Shown here in pieces: positions 24,901 to 39,900 of a stretch of 64,000 nt of DNA. Where the stretch lies: contig JAKJHU010000014.1 in the NCBI GenBank assembly GCA_022316685.1, positions 5,017,001-5,081,000 on the forward strand, read 5' to 3'. Every line of letters starts with the position of its first letter. The stretch's first letter is position 1. A program made the translations under genes and the position numbers. Under the pieces are notes generated by a model. The model was given only the letters and a program-made list of their open reading frames with translations. It was not told the origin of the DNA and did no database searches. The DNA comes from Progne subis subis. Taxonomy: Eukaryota; Chordata; Aves; Passeriformes; Hirundinidae.

Positions 24901-27900
24901 AGTAATATTTCAGGAGAAGTTGAAGATAGCAAGATTGGGGTTTTTTTCCATAGCAGATAACCCTCGGAGTGTATTATACAGAGTGTAAACCAGCAGGATT
25001 GAGGCAGAATATGATAACACTGATTTCAAAATGACACAGATGGACTAAAATGGCTAAGGAGAAGGCTGAGATGATGATCCAAGTGAAAATGTCAAAATTT
25101 GGGGTGTTTCAGAATGCAGGGCTCCTTTCAGCATCAGTAGAGAAGTTGAAGTGTGCCACAAAAGCCTGGAGCCAGATCTGCACACTGTGGAGATCCTGCA
25201 GGCTTATCTCGAAGGGATGCTAATCACAAGCAGCTTCTGCAGCTCTGAGTGTAACAAAAAAGCTGCTACTATTTTATTGAAAGTTTATGGTTATTATGTC
25301 ACCCCTAATTACAACCCCCAGAAGCTGAGTGTGAATCACTCTCAACCTTAAATCCCAAACATGTGGACTGAATTTTCTTTCCTCTCTCTGCTTTCTAGCA
25401 AGGATGCTCTGTCACACTGAGCAGGAGAGGAAAACAAACCCTGAAGCCCAAAGAAATCTCATTTCCCTCTCCCATGAAAGGGGATTGCTTTGTACAGTAA
25501 CTGAGTCCTCCGACCCTCTGCAGGTCAGGGCTGAGGGCTCAAACTGCTCCAGGCACAGGAACTGACTCCAAGAGTCAAGGGAGGTGACTGTGCCCAGCAA
25601 ATAAATAATAACTTAATTGCTGAAATCAAACTTCTCCATAAAGAGTCCCACTCAGGGAATTTTTTACATTAATGTCCCAACTATGTATCTTGTTCATACA
25701 GAAGCCTTGGGTTATCACAGACACGTGGACATTTATGTCAAGTATTTATACAGATAAGCTGGAGTTGGAAGAAGACAAAGTCTTCTCCAAAGACTTTGGG
25801 ATAACACATAATATATATGTTATATGTTATCCCATATAATAATGGGATAACATATAACAAATAATGCCTTGTGAAAATAAAGCAAATATTGAAGGCAGAA
25901 AGCAATAAATATCTACAAACAGTGTCCTATAATAGCATCAGAGAACACCCCAGGTTGAAAGGGGACCTTAGCAGTGGTTATCAAGAATTATAGTATTTAC
26001 AGCCTTTCAAATACTTAGTTTCCCATTGCAAGAGACATTTAAAAAAATAAATCTCAGGCTTCTATGGATGGCTGACTTCTTTTCTGTAATAAACATGATT
26101 ATTCACAGTCTCCTGAGCTAGACTAAGCTAAGGAGAACGAGACCTGTCCCAAATCCCTCCCTCAGCAGGGAAGTTGCTCTGACCCACCAACCTGAGTATC
26201 AAGCTCAACATCTTCCTTCCGAACCAGCAAAGAGGAGAAAGCCTTCTGAAACAGAAGGCATAGAGAAGGAAAGAAACTATCTGATAAGCTCTACCTGATA
26301 ACACAGAGCTGCTGGAAGGCCTTTTCCCCTGCTCTCTGTTGTTACTCAGCCCACCAAGGACTACACTGTAGATTAGCTCACTGGAGCATTTAGGGTCAAG
26401 GAGCACGAGCAACTGCTGGACATCACAGATGTAATGGCGGAGAAGTGGGCAAGAACAGCAGCAAGAAAAAGGCAAGTGTCTTGATGTAAAACAGGAGATT
26501 CAGGTTCAAAAAAACTACCTAGAACTGCTCAGGGAAGGTGGTGGGTGGCTGAGCATGATTCACCTACCTGGCACTAATTGTCCCTGAATAACAGACAGTT
26601 GATTTGCATTTCAATCTTTGTCCTTTCCTCTCCCTCAGTTGATTGAGCTGTGTCTGACAGGAAGACAGAATCTCTGTATATCAAACCCCCAAACGCTGGG
26701 GCTGGCAGGGGCAGGCAGCAGGAGCTTTCCTCCCTTGCCATAGGAACAGAAGCTCCAACACATCAGGGAAGAGCCCAACTAACACTTCAGGTCATTGTCC
26801 CATTTTAACTTTTCCTCTCAACATCTGTTCCCCACATCTGCCATGGCAAAACTCTTCCTCCTAGGAGGAAGCTGGGGGTGGGGATGAATTCCTTGTGAAT
26901 GCTCAGTGGGGTCCTCTGAGGGACAGCACAAAAATCTGAGTTACCCTGCTAATCTCACTGTCTGAGAGATATTACAGCTCTCCCAAGCTACAGCATTAGG
27001 GTCTAATTCCCAGGCTGGGAGTTCTTTGGATCCAATGTTTCAGCCTAATCTTTTATTGCAGAAAAGCCAGCTGAAAGACCTGGACCACATCAAGTCCTCT
27101 CTTTTTTTCAGAGCTTCGAATCATAAACAAAACTCTATAGATACAACCAGGAGCAAATGCCCCTTAAAACGAAACACTTTCTCAGCAGCTGTTTGGTGCT
27201 AACAGGGTTTCAGTGTGAAGTCTTGCTGAACCAAAGCCTTTTATTCTATGCTTCTGTCAGCCTGTGTCTATGTTCCTTTCTGCACGTACAGCACAAATAT
27301 AGTTTTCAGACCTTTCCAACCATACTTTTAAACACCAAGCACAGCTTTAAAAAACGGAAAAAAATGTCAGTTCAAGGTAAGTCTGAAGTTTCCATCAATA
27401 GTTTACATGTTTGCATGAACAGCAGCTGTGTATGTAAATGGTTTGAAACAGCTAAAAGCTCTAAACTAATTAAGTTTTTCCCATTGCAAATACACATTTT
27501 AGGTTTGTTCTGCATTCTTTCCTTCGAAGAGAGGAAAAGGTCCAGCTCAAGACTTAGCTTCTGGCCACAGAAAGTATTTACTGTTTCAACAGCCTTTCCA
27601 TTCCAAGGGAATGACATCAGCACTAGCACTTTGCAAACTCTTGAGTCTTAATTCTCAAGCAGAGCTCCATGCTCACAGATATGCCAGTCATAACATGACA
27701 TGCTTTCTCAGAATTTGTTCCAGATTTATCGGGGCTGTGACCGGCTTTAGCGCTGGGAAAGATCTTTCATCAGTCACGTACAGCACAATCTACAGCCCCC
27801 GAGAAAATGAACTCTTCAAAACACAGCCCAGCTCCTTTGTGAGCTGCCTGCCCATGTCAAAGCTTAAGGCACCAAGAAGAACAAATAGACTTCCAGGGCA

Positions 27901-30900
27901 TTGCAGAAATATAAGTTAATAAGCTCCTTGTACAAGAACAAACCTAAAGCTGCAGATGGCACGCAGCAGCTGAGTCACAGGACCAGAGGGGATGTGACAC
28001 AGTCACCGAGTCCATCCTCCTACACTGAAACATGATCACCCATCCCCAAACCATTGCTCTGAGATGGCTCCCAAACTCATTTCTCCAAAATAAAGGACAA
28101 TTAAATAAATGACCTCCAGCCCCGTGATCATGGTAATCTCCAAACTTCTCAGCTAGGCGAACTAGCACAGCATCCAACTCTTCATCTCAGGGAAGATGAT
28201 CCTCAACTCTCCCTGCTGCATCTAAAACATATCCCTTCTTTCCTGCACTATTCCCTTCTTTCCTGCACGTCTGCCCCAGGCGAGTTCATCACCCCTTTCT
28301 TTGTTGTCACCTTTCACGTACTTGCAGGAATTCCTTCCTTTAACAAAACAAGCTCATTTCTCCACACCTGTCTTTAAAAGACTCCACCTGCTGCTGTCCT
28401 CTGCCACATTTTTAAATTGGTCTCCATCCTTCTGAAGATGTGGCACAGCCCTGCCCATCACGTGCCAGCCGAGGTCCTGGCAGCACCAAAACTAAGGACC
28501 CATTTACAGAGCTTGCCTACATGTTTCCTCTTCTCTTTGTCTACAGAATAACTTGACTCTTGGGGTTTGTGATCTCCTATTCCTCCCAGAACTACCACCT
28601 AATTTAAAACCCAGCAGGTTAGAGAACAATTAGCTGCAGCGCCGTACGTGGCTCTTGCCTTGATCAAACTTCTTCTCTGAAGGCCATTGCAGAGCTCTCC
28701 TCCTGTCTTGTCCTCCTTCCCCGACCCATCAAGCACTCTCAACCCTATCAGAGCCTGATATGGACTATAATTTAATAAGCCTCAATCCTTATTCCATCCT
28801 TCAAGCCCTTAATGAAAATATTGAATAAAATTAGACCTGGGACAAATTCCTGCCTAATCCAGTTTGATGCAGCTCTCCAGTCTGTCAGGGAGGCAGCCCA
28901 GGACAGGGCAGGGTCAGGGATAAACTGCCAGGCTGCTGCTGGCTGACAGCTGTGACATTGGGAAGGGCAAATCCAGTGTCACACTGAGCACACACGGCTT
29001 TAAAAAACCACTTCCATGCTGGGCAGAACAGGGGAGCCCTTTCAGAACAAAAAAACTAGTGGAAAAAAAAATATTTATATTCAAAACAGTCAACTGCACC
29101 ATGTGAGCCTGTAATGCAGCAAGGAAGATTATTAATTAAGCCTGGAGGAGATTTCTAAATGTTAAATATTTCAAATTTCTGTACATTACATGAAAGCTAA
29201 TAAAACCACCAATAATAAAACACAACGATGGCCCCCCTGACAAAGGTAGAGAGATTGATGTCACCCAGCTTTAAATACAATTGTTAAAAATTGTGATACA
29301 CCCATGCACGGCAGTTTTTAAAGAGTTAGAACAATTTTTCCATTTTTAAGTGCCTTCCTATTGTTGCTATCTGATTTCCTGCTAACATACATTAATGTCT
29401 AGGAGCTTATCCTTCATTATTCATCCTTAAAGACCAAACCATATACAGATAGTTAAAAAACCAACCAAACAAAGCAAACAAATACCCCACCCAAGTCACC
29501 CCCTTAATAACTGAAGGCAAAGAGAACAAAACTCCTGTATAAAAACCAGAAAGGCACATTTTCAGATCTAAAATCAGAAAAATCAGATCTCTAGTCATCC
29601 TGATTCACTGGGGCCATAAAGTGAAGGTTAACTGAAGTGCTTTGCCTCAGCACCACTGTGATTGAGGCATGAATTTAATCCCACACTTCAGAGATGTCCT
29701 GCCACAGTCCATTCCTACTGACCTGCTAGATTCACCTTGACTGCTTCAATATTTTATTGTCCATGGGACAGGATACTCCAAAATACCTGGAGTGCAAACC
29801 CACAGCTCATCCTTCTTTAACCAAAGGCATTTGCTGTCACATGGATCAGGATCAGATGTGGAAGCACTCAGATGTACATAATGAAGTCACCTGGCCTAAA
29901 AATTGTTTTAAAAATGAATGTAACCAATCCTCCCTGCTCCCCATTATTGTTTAGATCTAATGTTTTTCACTGGGATGGAGGAAGGAAAATAAGATCAGCA
30001 GCAACCAGAAAAGGAAATAAAGGGCTGGATGCAAGGGACAAATGGAGGGTAAGTGACACGTTGGGTTTGTTTTTCTCTGCTTCTTCACTGCTACTGCTGG
30101 AAGACAGCAAAAACAACTCCTACTTTACTGGCTGGAGATCTGAGTGAATTCCTACTGTGAACACGCAGTTGGTCCATTAGAAGGCAGAAAAGGGCTTTCT
30201 TAGTAAATACAGCAACCCCCCATCTCCATCACACACATCTGACATCTTGAGCGAGCGCTTTGTACATGTCCCAAAGCAGAGAGCAGACACACTGCACTGT
30301 GGATGGCTGCAGCTGGCTGGGTTTGAAGGAACACCAAATCAAACAATGACATAACCCACAGAAACAGAGGAAGCCCAAGATGAATCTGCTGGAACAACAA
30401 ACCACTTACACACAGGACCTCCGTTTGGAGCGCTCTCTTTTCATCATTTCGACCTGCTTTAGCTTATTTTCTGTGTCAAAATATTTTTTCTTTTTTATTT
30501 TCGGCAGCTTCTCTCTTGCTATTCTGTTACAGTAGCTCACACGCTATGCGGAGTCGGGAAGACAATAAAAGTTTTGCAGATGAACCGAGCAGTTTTGGTT
30601 TATCTTTTGGTCAAGTATTTGACCAAGAGGCTGAAAGACCTTCCTAAAACCTTCCTGGAGCTCCTGACTCCCACTTTCCAGGTAGAAGGCTGATGTTTTG
30701 TTCTCACTACAAACTTTGCCAACAAACACTAACCTTTCCCTAGGAACAATGATGTTCTTCACGCTCCTAGGAATTTTGTACTGTAGTTGGGATGCGTGGA
30801 ATTTCTTTATGCTTAATTCCTTTCATTTATTTCTCTGCTGCTTCATGCTTTGTCCCTCTCACTGCTCCTCATGTCCTGTGACTGCCTGTCCAGCCTTTGC

Positions 30901-33900
30901 CACGCTCAAGGGTTGCTCTCCAGACCGAGGAACGCAGTGGTCATCCAAGAGGGGATGGAACTTCTGCACCAGCACCCCAGGCTGCCCCAGGTGACATGGC
31001 CATAAAAACTCCACAGCCTGCCCCAGCTCAAAGCAGGAGCAGGGGATGGTGAGCAGCACGGCTGAGATGCCCCTGCTTCTTAAAATGTCAAACTGGCTCA
31101 AAAGGATGTGTGACACCAGCCATGAAATTACACCATCTGGCATTTATGGAGAGATTTCCTCTCCAAAAGAAAAGTCCCCTCAGTCCTGGCACCCGACTAT
31201 CACAGCCAGGCAAAGTAGGAGCCTGAGCATCATGAACACAGTGAGAGGAGGCTCCCAACTCCTCCTTGCACCGACAAAAAGCACAAGTCTGACAGCACCA
31301 AGGATTAATCTTCTCTTCCCAACTGGGTCCCACCACAGCCATGGCTTTGTCTCTGGCACTCCTGAGTGTCCCTGCTGGGGCAGAGGTGAGTCCTGCACTC
31401 TTCAAGAACTGAGGTGGAAAGCACAATCCCTAATGAACACTGAGTGACAAGTCCCCAGTGTACCAGTCTGCCTTTCAAAATCCTGTGTCTGCTGCCCCGT
31501 GCCAACAAGGAAATATTTTTGTCTGAAATACCACGCTCAGTGTAGGGGGACAATGGCACCAGTATTGAGCACAAAATAAAACTTACTTCTTCTTGATGTT
31601 CAAAAATATGACCACAGGCAATTCTGGCCGTAAAACCCTTTGCTAATCTGCCTGTTACACAATAAGAGCATTTTCCTGATCAAACACAAAACTAGCAAAA
31701 TAACCTGCAGAACTGCATATTTGCACAGAAAAACAATCACACAGCACAGGCAAAACAGACTCCATAGGAGTTCCAAACTTGCTGGGGATTAAACAGAGCA
31801 CCTCAGCCAAAATTAACAACTTCCTTGGCAGTGACCCTCATAAAGCCACCGAGTTTGCTACGACAATAGGAAGGCAGCAGAGCACTTCCCCAGGCAGAGG
31901 CACAGCAGAACCCATCATGAACTAAAAAAAAAAATTAAGAAAATAACTGCAGACCAAATGTTGCCCTCAATCAACTCCTCAGCCTTGCTCGAATCAAGTA
32001 AGAAATGCTTTCTTTAGATTTCATGGTGGGCAATGCAAAGTGCTTTGCAATGTTGGGTTTTAGCAATAACCACTGTTTCAGTCTCAAGAACAGAGTCACA
32101 GCGAAGCAAGCTATTCATCCTCTACGAGAAAGGAAGCAGGGAAAACTTGCCCTAAAACAGGATAAAACTGGAAAATGTGTTATCTTTTCACCCTTCTTGA
32201 TTTTTGTCTAAGTATTTACATTAAAGCATAAATTTTATTTCTATGCGCTACTTACACTATTTGCACATCTTTAAAAGATGTTAAATTCCACAGGAAAAAA
32301 AGTTTGGACTTTTTTTTTTTTTTTAATACAACCATTCCAAGTCATGGTGCTAGAAAGGCAAAGATTTTTCACAAAGCCTGCACTGAGATTTTTCAATGGC
32401 AACCTAGTGAGGGGGACTGCAGTTACAATACTCTTTGAATGAACCCCAGCCTAAGCTCCTCTGTTACCAATGGAAATTACTGACCTATTTTTCCATATGA
32501 AAAGTATGATACAATGAAATTGCAATGAGTGGTGGAGGAGCTCACAGTAATCCCAGAAACCAAATAATATTTTTCTCTTTCCACTCAGCCCAGGCACCAC
32601 AGCTCAGAGATGGGGGAAGGTAAAGAGCTTCCCCTCCCTTCTTTAAATCAACCCAAACACCTACAGATTGACAGCAGAACAGAAATAAATTATCTTCCTC
32701 ATGACAGATGACAATCAACTGACTCAAGCAATCCCAGCCTAAATTGTTTTGCAGTCATGTCTGAAGGATGAACTATGACTATATGAGCTAGAAGGATATT
32801 AAACAGAACATTTAATAAAGACTGAGGGCTAAATTTCTAAAATGGAGAAGTCAAAAAGGCTGATGTAATCTTCTCTGTGACCTCTCATGCCTGAGATGGG
32901 AAGAGTGAGTTCAAGAATGTTTTAAAAACCTCATCTATAATGTCTGTACCCACTTCCTACTAGTGAGCCAAAGAAAGTGCATGGGCAATTCGCAGTCCTG
33001 CATGGGACAAGGGCAAAATGTGATCTTGAATATTGGCACAATCAGTTTCACCACTTAGAACCCTTCTAAATATTTAAAATATCACAGAAACATCCACCTG
33101 ATTACGGCTTACTGGGAAGGACTCAACAAAGCTATGGGAATTTCAGTTCATTCTGGATTTCATTGCCGAGATGTAATTGAGGCACAAGTCACGTGAATCG
33201 CAGTAAATCAAAGCAGCTGCTTCTAAGCCCAGCTCCTTAGAGGGGGAAAAACAAGAAAGAAAGAAAAAAAACCCCCACCAACACAAAAAACAAACTCAAG
33301 CTTTAGGACAAAATCTTTTATAATAAACCCTGGAGAAAACTGAACTGGCTGCTTCATTTTGGAACGGTGTTTATCCTTTCAGTTAACTGCAACACTCAAA
33401 GCATCACCCTGCATTAAGATTCTTCCTCCCCTTAAAAGCAAATATACTGAAGGTCACAAAAACCTTAGAAATTAAATTCCACCCTTCCTCAGAAAAGGAA
33501 GAGCAACCAATGGGGTTTGAAGCACAACCTTAAGGGAGTTCAGTAAACAAATCCCATTAACTTCAGGGGACATGAAATTTCATTTCACCACCTTAGTAAA
33601 TCCGGCTGGAAATACAGATGGACATTGTTCAAAACATCTGGCTATACAAATAAGTGTTGCTCATTAAATCATTAGACTTAAGCCCCTTTTATTTTTTATA
33701 GTCTGGAGGGAGGAAGTGTTCTACCTCTTCCCTATAAATACCCTCTCCCTTTTGGCTCAGTGTCCCAGATATTGCCAAATAAGGGAAACGCGGTTCCCTT
33801 CCTTTGTTGGTGGTCCATGTTATCTCCTCCTAAATGGTGAGGACACATTGCTTATCTTGCTCTGAAGCTGAGATCTTGGTGTAACTCTTCTCCCCATCAC

Positions 33901-36900
33901 AGGCATTTAATCAGAGAGCATTTAAGCAGGATGAAAACGTACTTTGTACATTTTTTTTTCTGTTGGGTGGGGATCCATAAGTTATGTAAACTCCCAGGAA
34001 AAAGGTTCAGATTTCAGTCCTCTGGATTTGACTGCCAGTTGCAGCAGAAGCTGCAAATTCTTGAGATAATATGAAGATCCTCATGGGGGGAAGAGGTTGT
34101 GCCTTACGTCATTTAGCACTGACTTCCTGATAAATGATGGAGCAGACAGCTTATCCAGCTCGCCCTGCCAAGGAGATCCTGCTGGCAAAACCAGGCAAGG
34201 GAGGGGTAAAGCAGACGAGAACAAAAATATGAGAGCCTACAGAAACTGATCAAGATTGGGAAAAACAGCTTTGGGGTAAAACACCAGCCATTGCCAAAAG
34301 GGTTTATAAGCCCTAATAAGGTCAAACACGAGCCCTGGAACCAGAGTCCCCCACTCTTTACTAGGTATGCCCTACATGTTCCTTGGTGGACTTTGAGCTG
34401 TGTTTCCTGTAGTTAGCACACTTAGGAAGATTAGGGAGCTTCTAATGAGATTTATTTTGACACAGCTGTTGTCATGAGGCTGAAAATGTAACCACAACTG
34501 TGGTGACCCATTCTGCCCCAAGGATGGCTCAGAGCCACAGATGCCCAGACCCTGAGTTCTCAGAGCACCTCATAACCACGCTGGATCATTTGTATCCACG
34601 CTGCCCTGGTGTCCTCTTTGCATTTTCAGGTACAAAAAGTCCGAACAAAACCAAGTTTGAGGCATTTCCATTCGCCTTTACAAACAGCTGACACTGAAGA
34701 TGGGAGACTATTATGCAATTAAATTAGGAGAAATCTCTTATCTACAACTTCTGGTCCTGCAATTATAAAGCTAGTACTTTAGTCTTTGAAGATAAGTGCA
34801 TAAAAATAGAGTGTATCTCCTCTCTCCCTGTGTCAGCCCTTCCTAGCTTACAGAACTCTGTGCTAGCAAAGCAGTGTGGAGTGAAAGAAGGTGGGACTGC
34901 CACGGCATTCAGGCTGCCCACAGACTTTGGGTTTGCTCCTGCAGCATGGACACAGCAAGAGACCACCTCCCTGTTTGTGACAGGTCACACGCAGACAAGA
35001 TTTCACAGGCTTGCAAATCCCTGGAAATTATCTGCACACAGGCAACTTCTGGGAAAGAGTTGGTCAAGATGCCTGAGAAGGAAGTACCCACAGGCAGCTC
35101 AAAGTAAAAACACTGCTGGGTTTGGAGCTGGGCAAAGCTGTGGCAGAGGCAGGGAGTGCACTGGGCATGGACTTGCTTTCCAGCACCATTTGTGATATTT
35201 AGCTTTTAACTTTTCTCCAAAGCCCTCATATAAGTTAAGCCCCAAGAGGGCAGAGGAAGCAGATTTGTTTCTCTCCCTCAACAGAGTGTATTTTAGTGAT
35301 GCTAGATAAACATTTTAGCCCTTCTTTTTGCTCAAGCAAAGTCTCAAATTAAGCCTGATCTGGCTAAATTCTTGCGGGCACAACAGACAGATAGGAACTT
35401 GGGAATGTACTCTACCTGAACCCTGCAATATGTTCCAAATGCAACCATCTATATAAATCTCATTTAAGCGGTTACTTTATGTGACTATTAGGCAAAAATA
35501 TTATCTGGTGAGAATCTGTGTGGCCCAGCTAATGGAGTTCAAGCTGGAACACAAAGGTGTATTTGACACTCACAACCACTTTGTTTGCTGCCTGAATGAG
35601 CAATGTTTACAGGCTATTATTTTAGAGAAAATACCAAAGATAAAGACTGCTGAAGAAGCAGGCATATTTCCAAATAGAAACAAACAAAATCACAAGCTCA
35701 GTCATGATGTGGGAGATAAGGTCAAGGCACAAGAATATCACACTGGAAATTCTGGGTGTTGCAAATGAACACTGGCTTCTCAAGTTCAGACTATGCCCTA
35801 ATTAATGCATCCTATTTCCTCTCATGCATTAAAACTTACAGGAAAACAGCACAGAGCACACAAAATCTATTTCTAATGAGATGTAAGTCTGAAGAATTCA
35901 GACAAATAGTATTAATGGCTAAAACTATTAAAAAAATGCAGTAGGAACAATAACACCATTTAGATTTTGTGTATGGTGCTGATCTATGCTCTTAAGATTC
36001 AACACATCTCTGGTTTCACTAAATATTATGTTTCACATTGCATTATTTGGTATAATAGTGAAATTCACTTAGCCTGACAGATGTATTTTACTCTTCCATG
36101 TGTTTTTTTCAATGTTATTAATAAAACCACTGTGTCAGTTTTGACAGGTTGTTTTCAGGAGGCAATCTTATTGAAACTCCTTATTTTATAGAAGCAAATA
36201 CATTTAGGGACACCAGAGAAGCAGCAGGGTATTTTGTATGGCAGCAGAAAAAAACATTTATGACCAATTTTGTCTGCAGAACATTTCTACGTTGGTATAA
36301 CAAATGTCTATCAGCATGTACAAAATCATCAGTTCCTGGCTAAAAGAACACAAAATTTACATGTATTGCCAATGTTTCTCAGCCTCTTTGCTTAGATGGA
36401 CCAAAAGTGATGAAATTACTCTTTTAAGCTTTTAAATCTATAGGATATACAGGCACAGATAAATATATGACTCAATAAGCAAAATGGATTCAGGACCAAA
36501 ATAGAAAAGAATTGACAGGATCTAGAATGAGTAAGAAGAGGAACTTCGCCTGGTTCCTGTCTGCACTGAATCACAGTTCCTACAATTTCCCTTTAATTCA
36601 CAGGCTCTGGATTAAAACAACAACTTGATACAGTTAAACAAAAATAGAAAAAAGCCCACGTTTTTTCCTGAGCGTATTTAAATGTTACACGGAAGATTCA
36701 GAGAGAACAGGATGGGGCTGTACCAAGGCGGCCTCAGCTCTGGTTCATCACACGTCACCCACTCTGCATCACTTCCTAGCAGCTTGCAGAGCACATCCCA
36801 CCCCACTCAGGGATACCTGAGGGTACTTCTCCACCTTAGAACTTCTGCTTTGCCAAGTTAAGTACTTATTTTAAAATGTTTTCAAATTAAAACCACCATT

Positions 36901-39900
36901 GTCAGGAAGTTCTCCTGCCAAGTCCATTTTCTGCGTATTCCCAATGCATTGCCCTCAAAGAAATGAGCACACAGAGCCACATGTCCTGAGAAGCTTCAAG
37001 CAGCAGGAATTTGAAGTCTCGGTTTTCACCTTTCAGAGTAGCTGGAGGCTGCTTCAGAGCACAAATTCAGATTTACAAAACCTCCACAACAGGAAAGCAA
37101 CAGCTCTGAGACTTGTACACATATGACAATGGAAGTTTATGAAGATCTGTCAACAGTTGACAACAACTCTTTGAACTATTAATTGATTCTAATGTTTTTT
37201 CCTCCCTTCTCCAGGTGTAAAGCCATCGGTGCCACCTGCAAGCAAGCAGCTGCTTGGAGCAGTGAAGTGCACACCAAAGTCAGTGCTCCTCAGGGGGAAA
37301 GCAGATGTGCTTTTCAAAACTGAGTGAGTTTTGAACACAGGTCAGTGAGTGGACACCCAAAGGACTGGGCAGGACTCGACCCTCCCTGGTGCCTGGCAGG
37401 TCTGGATGCTGCTGGAGGGACGTGTTCAGGCTTGCAGGCTCCTCAAGCATCATCTTCATCGCACTCCTGGGCTAAAAGGGCCCCGATCTGAAGCCAGATT
37501 TCCTCAAATGAGGACAGAAACTTCTCCAGGAACGCTTTCACAAAGGTGAAAGCACGCAACCGGCCTGGAGCCACCTCCCTGCCCAGGCTGGGGCTGTTTG
37601 TTCTGGCTCCCAGCTCCCACCCAGCTCCTGCACAGGATGCACACAACAATCCATCGCCCTCTTCCCGCTTTGACCCATTCAAAGTGTTTTAGTTTTGGCT
37701 GTCTTAAGCTTTTCAAGCTTCAATAAGCATAAAAAAAAAAAAACCAGAAAGAATGTTTGGGCATATTTGAAGAGAGAGGAAAAAAATAGATGTTTTATAA
37801 GGAAATAGGCAAAAGCATTGTCAGAGTGCTCAAAACTGCTTCTGCTCCCACTGAACTTGGAGTCACACACAGAACTTCTTGAACTACCAGATCACTGCAT
37901 GACCAAGGGAGCCACCGAGTGCACGAGAAGGAAGTGACTCAGACTGAAATTCATAAAGGACAGCATGAATGGGACAGGATTTCCGCTTACAGCTCTTTTT
38001 ACATGGCCAGGCTCCTTTACAAAAAAAAAAAAAAAAAACCACCAAACGAAAAAGCAGCCCACAAAAACCCTAACCCTGCTCCCTCCTCTCCCATTCAGTT
38101 TTTAAAACAGCGCTGTGGAAAAGCTCCAATATGGATTTTAAATCAGAATCCCAGTATCATACCTCCAAAGCCTTCTACCTGTATGAGACACCATCCATCA
38201 TCTTACCAGAAACACTCAGAAGAATTGCTGAATTTCCAGTCAATTGTAAGCAGGCTTTTTTGTTTGTTTGCTTTTTCCTTACAACAGCTATTTCAAACAT
38301 AACTAGAAATCTTTATTTACAAGTGCACCGCCCAACACAGCATGATGCAGTCAATGGAAAAAGTCACAATTGCACTTATATCCTCAATCTGAAGCCATAA
38401 ATTTCCCAGTAAAAAGGGGATTTTGCTATGTCACAGAACCACCCTGGGACAAGGGTGCATTACAGAAGCACCAACTTACTTTTAATGTACCATCCTGCCG
38501 TACAGAGCACAGAGGAGCACAGCCTGGATCCATAACTGGAGAGGTGACTGAACAAAAGTACTCCAGAGTAATTTACTTCATTTCAGTACTGACCACATTC
38601 ACAACTGATGATCTATAACCCCATTTCTTCTAGCAGCGGTGAAGCAGATTTTTGGGGAACCCTTCCTTCTTTGAATGTTGGAAGGAAGCTGGAAGTTACT
38701 GATAAATTGCAGAATTTTCCTTGAGCACTTACTGAAATTTCATGGGCATAATACACAAAATGAGAATAGATTTGGATGGAAAAACACATTTTAAAGATAG
38801 ATATCACAACATACTGTGATTTTTCAGGGAAAAGGGTTGAGTTGTCCTCGCACAGTCTGCTGGACTTTTTCCTCCAATATTATTCACATGATCCCAGAAT
38901 AGTTTGGGTTGGACCTTAAAGATCCTCTCACTCCACCCCTACCATGGGCAGAGACACCTTCTAATATCCCAAGCTGCTCCCAGCCCCATCCAACCTGGCC
39001 TTGGACACTCCCAGAGATGGGGCAGCCACAGCTTCTTTGGGGCACCCCCTGTCAGGCCCTCCCCACCCTCACAGGGAAGATTCCTTCCCAATATCTCATC
39101 TAAATCTGTCCTCTTTCAGTTTAATTTACTTTGTTGTGTCGCTCTATGCCCTTGCCAAAAGCCCCGCTCCAGCTCTCTTGGAACCTCTTTAGGGGCTCCA
39201 AGGTCTCCCCCCTTGTCCAGGCTCAACCCTCTCAGTCTGTGTTGACAAGGAAGGCGTTCCTGCAGCACTGCAATAAACTCAGTCACAGCACAGTGGGTGT
39301 GCTGAGGAAGGAGTAGCACACCCCTCAGAGAAATCACCACCGAGAAACAAGGAGCAGGACAAGCTTCACCTCAAGCACAGCGGCAGCAGATCCAAGAACA
39401 GGAACTCCCATCTTCCCTGCCACGCATGTGGCTGCATGGATCGTCTCTCTCTGCTGATTAAAGCAGACACTCCAAGTGCTTCTCTGAGCATCAGCTCAGG
39501 AGCAGCTGGGACTGCTGGGAGAGGTGCCCCTGGCGAGCTCCCACCCACGCTTCCAGCACTGAGGCAGCTCCCAAACTCAGCTTCAGCCAGCCCAATCCCC
39601 CAGGACTGCAATCCCTGTCCGGCTGCAGCACTGTGTACTGACACAGGCTGTTCCCTGCAGCAACCAGAGCTGAGGCTGTGCAAGTGCCTGCTCCAGCTGT
39701 GTCCGGGGCTCCTAAAGCCCCTTCCCTTGCCAGCAGCTGGATGCTGGGATTGCTCCAGCATCCAAACACCCAAAAGAAGCCAGTTCCACTGCAGGAGCGC
39801 ACACGCCCCGCAGCCAGATAGGAAATGATAGGCTATGAAGCATATCACGATCCCAATTAAAAACTTCATACAAACAAAACCCTCAGCTCCAGCTCTCCTT

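Noticed and set aside
25935..25975. Possible CR1 tail fragment (ACACCCCAGGTTGAAAGGGGACC)
   Set aside because: Too short to separate from chance similarity.
38048..38080. Telomere-like CCCTAACCCTG near the A run
   Set aside because: Fewer than two full repeats; not an interstitial telomeric array.
39366..39869. Overlapping long frames (167 codons minus, 130 plus)
   Set aside because: GC-rich sequence opens several frames at once, none resembles a known family, and there is no matching splice-site pattern.
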